A stretch of 64,000 nt of DNA. Source: Kribbella voronezhensis. GTDB taxonomy: Bacteria > Actinomycetota > Actinomycetes > Propionibacteriales > Kribbellaceae. The stretch is from NCBI RefSeq assembly GCF_004365175.1, contig NZ_SOCE01000001.1:2777154-2841153 (forward strand), written 5' to 3'. A program made the translations under genes and the position numbers. The notes below the pieces were generated by a model that saw nothing but the letters and a program-made list of their open reading frames with translations, was not told the origin of the DNA and did no database searches. Of this stretch, positions 25,822-33,908 are shown piece after piece (within the stretch, counting starts at the first letter, position 1; each line of letters opens with the position of its first letter).

Positions 25822-26262
25822 CTACGCGACGGTGATCTCGGTAGTCACCGAGTTCGCGATGAAGCACTCCTCGTGCGAGAGGTGATGGATCCGCTCCAGG
25901 GTCTCCGCGTCCGGCGTCGGCCCGGCGAAGGTGATCTTCGGATGCAGCGTCACGTGCGTGATCGCCAGCTTGCCGGCCGCGTTCTTGGCCATCACGCCGA
26001 CCGCGTGGTCGTCGTACGAGTCGACCACCAGCCGCTTCTTCGCGGCGATCGACAGGAACGTCAGCATGTGGCACGACGACAGGGCCGCCACGAACGCCTC
26101 TTCGGGGTCGACCGGCCCAGGACTGCCCAGGTACGCCGGATTGGCCGACCCGGGCACCGTGATCCCGCCGTCGAAGCGCCACTCGTGGTCCCGGCTGTAG
26201 GTGTCGTAGGTGAACTCGTGCTCACCGCGGCTCCAGCTCACATCGACCACGTGCTCCGACAT
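25822..26262 (-). CDS. OsmC family protein (peroxiredoxin-like)
   Basis: 146 residues from ATG 26262. The two redox cysteines of the OsmC/Ohr fold are in AALSSCHMLTFL and HEECFIANSV. OsmC-type enzymes reduce organic hydroperoxides using these cysteines. It lies 7 bp after the phospholipase C gene, so both are probably one transcript read from the TetR-facing promoter. Confidence 0.93.
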   Translation of the reverse strand: MSEHVVDVSWSRGEHEFTYDTYSRDHEWRFDGGITVPGSANPAYLGSPGPVDPEEAFVAALSSCHMLTFLSIAAKKRLVVDSYDDHAVGVMAKNAAGKLAITHVTLHPKITFAGPTPDAETLERIHHLSHEECFIANSVTTEITVA

Positions 26263-26269
26263 ATCGCGC

Positions 26270-27442
26270 TCATCCCTCCGAAATTGCTGCCAGCACCTTG
26301 GCCGGTGCCGTCACCGGATTGCATCGTACGGCGGCGCGCCCGGGCAGCTGAGCGACGAAGTCACTGTCGTACCGCGCGGCCATCCCCGCCACCGGGAAGT
26401 CGGTGGTCACGTACTGCGCACCGCTCGCCAGGGCGACTCCGACTCGGCTGGTCTCGTTCGCGCGGATCGTCGACAGGGGCTCGTCGGACCGGGTCCGGAC
26501 CAGGTAGCCCTTCTTCACCAGTCGCTGGATCTCGGCGGTGTTCGCCCCGCGCGGGTCGTTCACCTCGGTGATCGCCGCGTCCGGCTCGCCCTCGGGACCG
26601 CGAGTGAAGACGGCCCGGCCCTCCAGGTTCGGCCGGCCCTCGCGGTACAGGTCGCGGATCTCGCCCGCACCGCCGTTGTCGAAGTAGAACATCACCTTGC
26701 CGCGGGCACTGGCCAGGCTGGGCCAGCCCTTGGTCAGCACCGACTGCTCCAGCGTCAGACCGTTCTTGCGGACGTCGTCCGGCGTGATCAGGTCGTCCGC
26801 GGCGAAGACCGAGCGGATCTCGGTGTCGACGCTGTTCAGGTTGGTCAGGTCCCACGGCGGTGCCTTCACGCCGCCGGCCGCGACCACGTTCGGGTCGGAC
26901 TGCTTCAGCTCGAGGTTGATCGAGATCGGCGCGGCGTTCGGGTGCTGGTCGGTCCAGGTCTTGACCTGCTGCAGGCAGATCACGAACGTGCGGCAGTTGG
27001 TGTTGTAGTCGAAGTCCGGGATGTGCATCACCTTGATGCCGGGCTGGGCCAGCGCGGGGTCGGTGAGCGGACCCTGGCCGGTCAGCTTGCGGATCAGCGG
27101 GTACGTGTAGAGGCCACCGGCCGGGTCCGGGAACAGGTCGAACTCGAGCGTCCGGACGCGCTGGTCCTGCAACTGCTGCTGGATCGGGGCATGCGAGTAC
27201 CACAGGTCCACCGAGCCCGGGTTCTGCTGCTTCTGCACTGCCTGCTCGGCCGGGCTGAGCTCGCGGTGGTAGGAGTTGTGCGAACCGATCTGCTGGACCT
27301 GGTTGATCCGCAGCCCCGAACTACTCGCGGTCCGCAGGGTGTCGGGCGTCTGCTTGGCGGGTGCCAGGGCCGAGCCGGCCAGGCCTCCCAGGGCGACGGT
27401 CGCGGACGCGAGTCCCGCGACCATCTTGGTGCCGATCTGCAT
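26270..27442 (-). CDS. Secreted Ca2+-dependent phosphatidylinositol-specific phospholipase C-like protein
   Basis: 390 residues from ATG 27442 with an AAAGGAG ribosome site. A signal peptide (~1-26, GLASATVALGGLAGSALA) precedes a TIM-barrel-type domain. The first catalytic His is in QQIGSHNSYHREL (H55), acidic metal ligands are E100 and D102 in RTLEFDLF, and a second His (H140) is in VMHIPDFD. This matches the Ca2+-dependent PI-PLC group of actinomycetes, which cleave phosphoinositide-like lipids outside the cell. Divergent from a TetR gene with a clear palindrome in between, and followed by osmC-like. Confidence 0.88.
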   Translation of the reverse strand: MQIGTKMVAGLASATVALGGLAGSALAPAKQTPDTLRTASSSGLRINQVQQIGSHNSYHRELSPAEQAVQKQQNPGSVDLWYSHAPIQQQLQDQRVRTLEFDLFPDPAGGLYTYPLIRKLTGQGPLTDPALAQPGIKVMHIPDFDYNTNCRTFVICLQQVKTWTDQHPNAAPISINLELKQSDPNVVAAGGVKAPPWDLTNLNSVDTEIRSVFAADDLITPDDVRKNGLTLEQSVLTKGWPSLASARGKVMFYFDNGGAGEIRDLYREGRPNLEGRAVFTRGPEGEPDAAITEVNDPRGANTAEIQRLVKKGYLVRTRSDEPLSTIRANETSRVGVALASGAQYVTTDFPVAGMAARYDSDFVAQLPGRAAVRCNPVTAPAKVLAAISEG

Positions 27443-27549
27443 CTGGATCTCCTTTAAAGATCTGGCGGTGGATCTGGGGGAAGAGTCTGGTCCAGACCGG
27501 TGTCACTGAGCTGGACGAAAGCTGTCATGGCAGGGACCAGCGGAGTTAC

Positions 27550-27576
27550 ACACAGGTTGATGACATCACCCGGTGT
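27550..27576. promoter_or_regulatory. Probable TetR operator, 27-bp near-perfect palindrome
   Basis: ACACAGGTTGATG, one central A, then CATCACCCGGTGT: the half-sites match at 11 of 13 positions. It sits between the divergent PLC and TetR genes, 39 bp before the TetR ATG and about 108 bp from the PLC ATG, as expected for an autoregulated TetR-type repressor. Confidence 0.8.
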
Positions 27577-27615
27577 TTTGGCAACGTTGTCGCTTCCGCG
27601 GGGCACAATGAGGCC

Positions 27616-28263
27616 ATGGTCACCACTTCAGCGAGCGCGGACCAGGCCTCGGGCGGCGAAACGGCGTATCCGTTGCGCCGGACCCCGACCCAGGACCGGG
27701 CCAGCCGCCAGGTCGAGCGGATCCTGGACGCCGCCTGCGCCGAGGTGGTCGAGCGCGGGTACGACGCGGCGTCGACCAGCAGCATCGCCAAACGCGCCGA
27801 GATCGCGGTCGGCAGCGTCTACCGGTACTTCCCGGACAAGCGCACCCTGATCCAGGCGATCGAGCGCCGTAATCAGCACCGCTACACCGAGGCTGTCCGG
27901 GAGCGCCTGGCCGTCGTCGAGGACTGGCGGCAGGCCGTCGACGTCACCTTGGACACCTTCCGGGAGATGCACCGCACGGATCCAGGCTTCCGGGCTGTCG
28001 TGCTGAGCGGGCTGGGCGATCCGGAACTGGAGGCCACGCCTGGCGAGTTCGACGACCAGCACGCGGGCGAATTCGCCGAGCTGCTGAGCACGCGGTTCGG
28101 AGCCCGGGACAGTCACGAGTTCCGGCTCAGCGTGACGCTGACGATCGCGATGGGCGAGGCGCTGGCTCACCTGGCGGACCGGCTGCCGGCCGAAGCTTCG
28201 GAGTACGTGCTGTCCCAGGGACGCCCGGCGCTGCACCGGCTGCTGGAGCCACACCTCCCGTAG
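27616..28263 (+). CDS. TetR/AcrR family transcriptional regulator
   Basis: 215 residues from ATG 27616; an upstream open frame exists but crosses the operator. The helix-turn-helix is near the N-terminus: ILDAACAEVVERGYDAASTSSIAKRAEIAVGSVYRYF, with the usual FPDKRTLI following. The C-terminal ligand domain has no recognisable substrate signature. It probably represses the divergent PLC-OsmC unit and itself through the palindrome at 27550-27576. Confidence 0.93.
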   Translation: MVTTSASADQASGGETAYPLRRTPTQDRASRQVERILDAACAEVVERGYDAASTSSIAKRAEIAVGSVYRYFPDKRTLIQAIERRNQHRYTEAVRERLAVVEDWRQAVDVTLDTFREMHRTDPGFRAVVLSGLGDPELEATPGEFDDQHAGEFAELLSTRFGARDSHEFRLSVTLTIAMGEALAHLADRLPAEASEYVLSQGRPALHRLLEPHLP

Positions 28264-28268
28264 CCGCG

Positions 28269-28299
28269 CTGCTCGAGCCAGGGAGGTCGGCTCGAGCAG
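28269..28299. terminator. Terminator hairpin after the TetR gene
   Basis: CTGCTCGAGCC pairs perfectly with GGCTCGAGCAG (11 bp) around a 9-nt loop, 5 nt after the TetR stop. It lies between convergent genes and could act on both strands. Confidence 0.85.
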
Positions 28300-28414
28300 A
28301 TGGAGAACTACCGGATCAAGAACTAAAAGGCCCCCGCCACTCGGGCGAGGGATCGGTTGCACCGGCTTGTCGGAGGCCGGTTCCTGGGGATCGTCCGTCC
28401 CAGCCAGGCTTGAG

Positions 28415-28813
28415 CTAGGGCTGTGGAACAGGGTCCGATGACCGCGGCCCGAGCTGCGGCCAGTGACTGACCCGGCCCGCGATCCTGGCGCGACGGGGCG
28501 ACCGTACGTCGTAGCTCACGATCACCCGGTCGTTCTTGGTGTAGACGAGCCTGCTGTTCACCGGCACCTTGCGCTGGACCTCGAACGGTCCCTCGCCGTG
28601 CCGCGTGTAGTACTCGACGGTGACCTCGACGTACTCCGCCGGCGCCCCGCCGACCAACTGACCCCGGATCGGGCCCCGGACCCGCACGACCCGCCCCGCC
28701 GTCTTCTCCTCGCCCGGATCGCGACGCCTCGCTCCCGCGACCACATCTGCCACGATGCATGCTGCGACCAGCAGCACCAGGCCGAACCCACCGAATACAA
28801 CGATAGTCAACAT
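28415..28813 (-). CDS. Small membrane protein with a DUF3592-like domain
   Basis: 132 residues from ATG 28813, with a G-rich ribosome site; the open frame goes upstream but without coding character. One transmembrane helix (~1-25, LTIVVFGGFGLVLLVAACIVADVVAG) is followed by a beta-rich domain: AGRVVRVRGPIRGQ, YVEVTVEYYTRHG, then VYTKNDRVIVSYDVRSPRRARIAG. The VxVxYdp..P..a.i pattern is typical of DUF3592-like proteins. Function unknown. Confidence 0.65.
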   Translation of the reverse strand: MLTIVVFGGFGLVLLVAACIVADVVAGARRRDPGEEKTAGRVVRVRGPIRGQLVGGAPAEYVEVTVEYYTRHGEGPFEVQRKVPVNSRLVYTKNDRVIVSYDVRSPRRARIAGRVSHWPQLGPRSSDPVPQP

Positions 28814-28986
28814 GGCACTCACCCCCGACGCGCCGCCCGCAGCGGCGCGGTCGTCGTTGTCGATACAGCTGTGCGGCCTTCCCGCACGTCGGTTCTGACG
28901 CGGCCCGGAAGTGGCCGGTTCCCACCTTCTGGGAAAAGACTTCCAGTCGTCACCGAAGACCAGGGCAGCAGGCGATGGCCGGAACG

Positions 28987-30894
28987 CTACGAATCGCCCA
29001 ACATGCTGAACTCGTACTGCGCGGGAACGGGCCGGTCCGTGCCCAGGCGACTCTGGATCTCCCGCCACAGCCCGGCCAGATCGTTCTCGCCCTCGCGAAG
29101 TCCGGGCAGTTCGATCCCCTCGTCCAGCAGCGCCTCTGCTCCCGACGGATCGCCGCTGAGCAGAAGCAGCCGGACCCGGGCAAGGCGGACTCTCGGATCC
29201 GCTCCGACCTGATCGGCTTGCTCGAAAATGCGTCGGGCCCGGTCAGCCTGACCGGCAGCGAGACAGGCGTTCATCGCCTCGGCGATCAACTCGGCCCGCG
29301 GCGGCGAACAGAGTTCCACCGCGCGTTCGTAGTACGAGTCGTCGCCGGTGGCGATCGCCAGGTTCCGCAGGGCCCAGGGGTTGTCCTGGGACTTGCGCCA
29401 TGCGGTGATCGCGCCGTCCCGCTCGCCCGCGTACCAACGGGCGACGCCGCGGTGGTACCAAGTCAGCCAGTTGTCGTCCTCGACTACTTCGAGAAGGTCA
29501 CGCCAGCCGACCAAGGTTCCGTCCGGTGCTCCGTCGCGCAATGGCATCCGCCCTTCGAGCACAGGCAACCAGGCCCGCTCGCGGTCCGACATGGTGTCGT
29601 CGGCGAACGGCGTACCGCTCGACACCTTCCAACCGGTACGGCGTAACTCGAGTGCTCCCCAACCGGAGCCGGCGAACAAGGTCTCCACCGGAGCCGCGTC
29701 CGCGACCGTCAGCCACCGGTCTTCCAGCCGCGTCAATTCGGTTGCGCTGAGCAACGACTCGACAGCTTCACCGACGCCCGTGCGAGCGGTCGCCCAGTCC
29801 TCCGCATGCGCCGCCCCCGGATCGACATCGAGCCGACCGTACGCTTCCAGCCAGTGCCAGTTTGTTGCGCCAGGCAACTTCAAGTGCTCGAGCTGGGTCC
29901 GCGCCAGGCCGGCCTGGATCTCGCAGTACCCATCGCCTTGTTTGCCCGGTGACAGCCACTCCTGCCAGCGGTGACCGCCGCGACTCTCGCCCCAGACGAA
30001 CATCTTGCGACCCTGGAGCCGAGCGGTCGAGGCCTGCACCAACCCGTTGCCTTCAGCATCGAGTGCGGTGATCCAGGGCTGCTGCTCGGGTACCGGTTCG
30101 AAGAAGAAGTCGATCGCGCGCTTGTGCCGCATCGGATAGCTGAGGTCCACACCGTCCTCCAGCGGCACGTCGACCAGGTCCAGCCGGTTGCCGTAGCCGT
30201 GCTGCCAGGCCTGATTCGCGGGCACCAGGACCCGGGTCCGCGGCGTCTGCTCGACGGCGATGTTCGACCACCAGTACGCCGGGGCCGGGTCGCTCGACGG
30301 ATTCTGGATCCGCGCGCCGACGTACAGGAACTCCGAGTCCTCCGGGAGCCAGAAGTCGAGCTGGGTGACGAGGTTGCGGGTGCGTTCCCACTCCCAGAGT
30401 CGCAAGATCGGCGTACCGTCCGGGCCTTCGACGCGGGCCGCGTGCATCGGTGAGCACGTGCCGGTCCAGTGCCCGGTGCTGCCGAGGTTCCACTCGACCC
30501 CGCCGGCGAACCAGGCGTCGCGGAGGGCGAGGTTGGCGGGCTGGAGCACCGGGTTGCGGTAGAGCAGTTCCTGGTCGCTCGGCTTGTGCACGAGCGAGTA
30601 GAGGCGACCGCCCAGCGACGGCAGGATCGTCGCGCGCAGGTGGTCGTTCTCCAGTACGAGTGTGGGGATCGGCCGGTCGACCAGGCGCCGGTCGTAGTTG
30701 TCCTGGAGAAGGCAGGGCAGCGGGTTGCTCAGCCCGCCGTACTGCGCGTTCTGCTGCAGCTCGGCGGGCAGCTCGGCCAGGTTGTCGAGCGGAGGGCGGC
30801 CTACCTGCTGGATCGGCGGAAGCGGATTCTCCGGTCCGAACGCGGCGGCAGGCAGGACCAGATCTTGCGCAGAAAGGATCGTCACCGCACTCAT
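28987..30894 (-). CDS. DUF5107 domain protein (mutarotase-like fold plus TPR-like C-terminus)
   Basis: 635 residues from ATG 30894. The DUF5107 region (~30-330) has PTLVLENDHLRATILPSLGGRLYSLVHKPS and GGVEWNLGSTGHW, reminiscent of galactose-mutarotase-like folds. The C-terminal third is helical and TPR-like (WLTWYHRGVARWYAGERDGAITAWRKS, AELIAEAMNACLAAGQADRARRIFEQA). These proteins usually accompany carbohydrate metabolism genes; a role in binding or processing a sugar is likely but unproven. Divergent from the FAD dehydrogenase gene, 103 bp apart. Confidence 0.82.
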   Translation of the reverse strand: MSAVTILSAQDLVLPAAAFGPENPLPPIQQVGRPPLDNLAELPAELQQNAQYGGLSNPLPCLLQDNYDRRLVDRPIPTLVLENDHLRATILPSLGGRLYSLVHKPSDQELLYRNPVLQPANLALRDAWFAGGVEWNLGSTGHWTGTCSPMHAARVEGPDGTPILRLWEWERTRNLVTQLDFWLPEDSEFLYVGARIQNPSSDPAPAYWWSNIAVEQTPRTRVLVPANQAWQHGYGNRLDLVDVPLEDGVDLSYPMRHKRAIDFFFEPVPEQQPWITALDAEGNGLVQASTARLQGRKMFVWGESRGGHRWQEWLSPGKQGDGYCEIQAGLARTQLEHLKLPGATNWHWLEAYGRLDVDPGAAHAEDWATARTGVGEAVESLLSATELTRLEDRWLTVADAAPVETLFAGSGWGALELRRTGWKVSSGTPFADDTMSDRERAWLPVLEGRMPLRDGAPDGTLVGWRDLLEVVEDDNWLTWYHRGVARWYAGERDGAITAWRKSQDNPWALRNLAIATGDDSYYERAVELCSPPRAELIAEAMNACLAAGQADRARRIFEQADQVGADPRVRLARVRLLLLSGDPSGAEALLDEGIELPGLREGENDLAGLWREIQSRLGTDRPVPAQYEFSMLGDS

Positions 30895-30997
30895 TCTGGC
30901 AACTTCGCGCAGGTGTAGTCCAGGGGTAGGCGGGGTCCGCTATACATAGGGGCACTGCGCGGGTTGCCGAACTCCCGTGCTCGCTGAGGGGTGGCAC

Positions 30998-32653
30998 GTG
31001 GACGCTGATGTGATCGTCGTCGGAGCGGGGCTGGCCGGGCTGGCCGCCACCGCGGAACTGGCCGACGCGGGCAAGAAGGTGTTGCTGCTCGACCAGGAAC
31101 CGGAGGCGTCACTGGGCGGCCAGGCGTTCTGGTCGTTCGGCGGACTGCTGTTCGTCGACTCCCCCGAGCAGCGCCGGATGGGCATCAAGGACTCCCGCGA
31201 CCTGGCCTGGCAGGACTGGCTCGGTTCGGCCGGGTTCGACCGGCTGGACGACGAGGACAAGTGGGCCCGGCAGTGGGCCGAGGCGTACGTCGACTTCGCG
31301 GCCGGCGAGAAGCGGGCCTGGCTGCACGCCCAGGGCGTCCGGTTCTTCCCGGTGGTCGGCTGGGCCGAGCGCGGTGGGTACAACGCCGACGGCCACGGCA
31401 ACTCGGTACCGCGGTTCCACATCACCTGGGGCACCGGACCGGGCCTGGTCGCGCCGTTCGAGCGGCGAGTGCGGGAGGCGGTCGCGAAGGGCCTGGTGGA
31501 GTTCCGGTTCCGGCACCGCGTCGACGAGCTGACGCTGACCGGCGGAGTGGTGGACGGCGTGAGCGGGAAGGTGCTGGAGCCGAGCGAGGTGGCCCGGGGC
31601 GTTTCCAGTTCGCGGGTCGAGGTGGAGGACTTCGCTCTGCGCGCGCAGGCGGTGATCGTCACCTCCGGTGGGATCGGCGGCAACCACGATCTCGTCCGTG
31701 AGCAGTGGCCGGCCCGGATGGGGAAGCCACCGGAGACCATGATCTCCGGCGTACCGGCGCACGTCGACGGCCGGATGCTCGCGATCACCGAAAAGGCCGG
31801 CGGCCGGTACGTCAACCGCGACCGGATGTGGCACTACACCGAAGGCATCCAGAACTGGGACCCGATCTGGCCGATGCACGGCATCCGGATCCTGCCCGGC
31901 CCGTCGTCGCTCTGGTTCGACGCCACCGGCAAGCGACTGCCGGTGCCACTGTTCCCCGGCTTCGACACCCTCGGAACGCTCGAACACATCATGACCACCG
32001 GCTACGACTACACCTGGTTCGTGCTGACCCAGAAGATCATCGAGAAGGAGTTCGCGCTGTCGGGCCAGGAGCAGAATCCTGACCTGACCGGCAAAGACAT
32101 CCGGGGCGTGCTCGGCCGCGCCCGTGGCGGCGCGACTGCTCCGGTGCAGGCGTTCATGGACAAGGGCGCTGACTTCATCGTTCGGGACAACCTGAGCGAT
32201 CTGGTCCGCGGCATGAACGAGGTCGCCGGTTCGAACCTGATCGAGTACGCCGAACTCGAGCGCCAGATCGTCGCGCGGGACCGGGAACTGGACAACACCT
32301 TCACCAAGGACCTGCAGGTCACCGCACTCCGTGGCGCCCGGAACTACCGCGGCGACAAGCTGATCCGGGTCGCCCCACCGCACAAGATCCTCGACCCGAA
32401 AGCCGGCCCACTGATCGCGGTGAAGCTGAACATCCTCACCCGCAAGTCGCTCGGCGGCCTCCAGACCGACCTCGACAGCCGCGTACTCCGAGCCGACGGC
32501 ACCCCCCTCCCCGGCGTCTACGCAGCCGGCGAAGTCGCCGGCTTCGGCGGCGGCGGCATCCACGGCTACCGCTCCCTCGAAGGCACCTTCGTAGGCGGCT
32601 GCCTCTTCACCGGCCGCACCGCGGGCCGCGCTGCTGCTAAGGCGATTTCGTAG
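30998..32653 (+). CDS. FAD-binding dehydrogenase (fumarate reductase / 3-ketosteroid dehydrogenase-like)
   Basis: 551 residues from GTG 30998, chosen because GAGGGG lies 6 nt upstream. The N-terminal FAD site is ADVIVVGAGLAGLAATAELADAGKKVLLLDQE, followed by GGQAFWSFGGLLFVDSPEQRRMGI. The C-terminal FAD motif is GVYAAGEVAGFGGGGIHGYRSLEGTFVGGCLFTGRTAG. The whole matches a conserved actinobacterial FAD-dependent dehydrogenase group whose physiological substrate is not established. The stop is followed within 8 bp by a copy of the dispersed stem-loop module. Confidence 0.93.
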   Translation: MDADVIVVGAGLAGLAATAELADAGKKVLLLDQEPEASLGGQAFWSFGGLLFVDSPEQRRMGIKDSRDLAWQDWLGSAGFDRLDDEDKWARQWAEAYVDFAAGEKRAWLHAQGVRFFPVVGWAERGGYNADGHGNSVPRFHITWGTGPGLVAPFERRVREAVAKGLVEFRFRHRVDELTLTGGVVDGVSGKVLEPSEVARGVSSSRVEVEDFALRAQAVIVTSGGIGGNHDLVREQWPARMGKPPETMISGVPAHVDGRMLAITEKAGGRYVNRDRMWHYTEGIQNWDPIWPMHGIRILPGPSSLWFDATGKRLPVPLFPGFDTLGTLEHIMTTGYDYTWFVLTQKIIEKEFALSGQEQNPDLTGKDIRGVLGRARGGATAPVQAFMDKGADFIVRDNLSDLVRGMNEVAGSNLIEYAELERQIVARDRELDNTFTKDLQVTALRGARNYRGDKLIRVAPPHKILDPKAGPLIAVKLNILTRKSLGGLQTDLDSRVLRADGTPLPGVYAAGEVAGFGGGGIHGYRSLEGTFVGGCLFTGRTAGRAAAKAIS

Positions 32654-32660
32654 GTACATC

Positions 32661-32733
32661 CGCCCACGCAGGCTCCTGCGTCGCCTGCTCCCCACCCCCC
32701 AGCACGGACGCTCCTCCGTCGCGTCCTCGCTGC
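32661..32733 (+). repeat. Dispersed stem-loop module, two-hairpin copy after the FAD dehydrogenase
   Basis: Hairpin 1 (32668-32688) is GCAGG / CTCCTGCGTCG / CCTGC. A C-rich linker follows. Hairpin 2 (32706-32726) is GGACG / CTCCTCCGTCG / CGTCC. Both stems are perfect and the 11-nt loops differ at one base. It is almost identical in the opposite orientation to the copy at 33822-33897. Confidence 0.9.
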
Positions 32734-32843
32734 CTTTGGAAAGCGTCGACGACCCGCAAGTTCCCGGCGAGTCCTCTCGGTGTGATCCGGCGAGGCAAGG
32801 TTTGCCCTCGCGGGTGATCAGAGTGTCGTGGGTCTGCGAAGTG

Positions 32844-33545
32844 TCAGGTGGTCTTTCGCTGGAGAATGCGCTTTGCGTCTCGCCTGGTCAAGCTGTCGGG
32901 GTACTGTTTGCTGATAAGCGTGAACGACCCGGCGTCGGCGGGCTGCCAGAACCTGGCCACAATCTTCATCGCTTCGACGAATCGGTAATCGGTCCAGCGC
33001 CCCAGGTCCTCTGTGACGATCTTGCGACAGAAGGCCTCAACGTCAGGATCCTTGAGTTTTGCCAGCGAGCTGAACCAGTAGACGCGAAGATCTTCGACGT
33101 CTGCTGATTTCTTGGGCGCGAGGGTTGGGTCGCTGCACATCTCGAGCACGAAATGGAGGTCTTCTGGCATTACGCCGTGCCGGTACACCTGACTCACGTG
33201 ACGCAGCAGATCGCGGTTAGGGAAGGCGCGTTCGCCGCCACGCCAGTTCTTGATCGCGTCACCAGCGATCTGAGTCAGCAGCACGTGTACGCGCTTAAGG
33301 TGGTACGAAGTGCGCAGTGCAGCGATCAGGACCTCAAGGACAACAGGTCCCGGCGAGGAGTCGACGAGCCGTTGACACCCGGCGAGGATCTCGTCGTTCG
33401 GCGTGAGCACCCAGGGATTCCCGAAGTGTTCACCCCTGCCAAGCTCAAGGCCCAGCGTGTTGGCTATATGGGCTTCTGCCTCCACCCACGTCCGCTCGTA
33501 GTCGAGGCTCGCCAGGAAGGCCTCAGTATCGCGAGATGATGACAA
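32844..33545 (-). CDS. Hypothetical protein in a low-GC patch
   Basis: 233 residues from TTG 33545 (an in-frame stop lies four codons upstream; an internal GTG is the next candidate). I do not recognise a family. It is soluble, mixed helical, with motifs such as LDYERTWVEAEAHIANTLGLELG, VHVLLTQIAGDAIKNWRGGERAFPNRDLLRHVSQVYRHG and DVEDLRVYWFSSLAKLKDPDVEAFCRKIV. Codon use and base composition are visibly less GC-rich than the flanking genes, and inverted copies of the stem-loop module bracket it, so recent acquisition is likely. A small hairpin (CGAGGCAA with TTTGCCCTCG) lies just past its stop. Confidence 0.7.
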   Translation of the reverse strand: MSSSRDTEAFLASLDYERTWVEAEAHIANTLGLELGRGEHFGNPWVLTPNDEILAGCQRLVDSSPGPVVLEVLIAALRTSYHLKRVHVLLTQIAGDAIKNWRGGERAFPNRDLLRHVSQVYRHGVMPEDLHFVLEMCSDPTLAPKKSADVEDLRVYWFSSLAKLKDPDVEAFCRKIVTEDLGRWTDYRFVEAMKIVARFWQPADAGSFTLISKQYPDSLTRRDAKRILQRKTT

Positions 33546-33821
33546 GGCCTCGGATCACCAATCCTCGGAGTCGACCATTTAGCTTTACACCGTAATTGAC
33601 TCTGATCACGAAACGATGCCATTGGAGAGCCGGGCACAAGCGGCCGATCGGTCAAGGACCGACCGCCGTGCCAAGTCTCCGGCGATTCCTCGCCATCCGT
33701 GGTGGCGAGGGCCAGGGGTGGGACCTCGATCCGTCCATGGCAGTTGCTCGCTGATGGGTTGAATTCCGATGAGGGCGACAGGCGGAGTAGTCCGACTGCA
33801 GTTCCTTCCAGTTCGGCCAAG
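33546..33821. other. Non-coding low-GC stretch
   Basis: About 275 bp upstream of the orphan gene. It is clearly lower in GC than the surroundings. I see no convincing reading frame on either strand; short overlapping frames here have poor codon bias. It probably carries the orphan gene's promoter. Confidence 0.4.
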
Positions 33822-33897
33822 GCAGCAAAGGGTGCGACGGAGGAGCGACCGTCGCTGGGGGGTGGGGAGCAGGCGAGGAACGAGCCTGCGTGGGCGG
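33822..33897 (-). repeat. Dispersed stem-loop module, two-hairpin copy after the RIO kinase gene
   Basis: Read on the minus strand: GCAGG / CTCGTTCCTCG / CCTGC, a linker TCCCCACCCCCCAGC, then the loop CTCCTCCGTCG (33845-33835). It starts 12 nt after the RIO kinase stop, in that gene's orientation. It is the inverted partner of the copy at 32661-32733, and the linkers are identical over 15 bases. Confidence 0.88.
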
Positions 33898-33908
33898 GGT
33901 TCCTTTGC

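Noticed and set aside
26210..27457. Plus-strand open frame of 415 codons
   Set aside because: Antisense to the PI-PLC-like gene with signal peptide and catalytic histidines.
32661..33897. Insertion sequence or transposon
   Set aside because: The bracketing repeats are hairpin modules at gene ends, no transposase is encoded between them and no target-site duplication is evident; kept only as a hypothesis.
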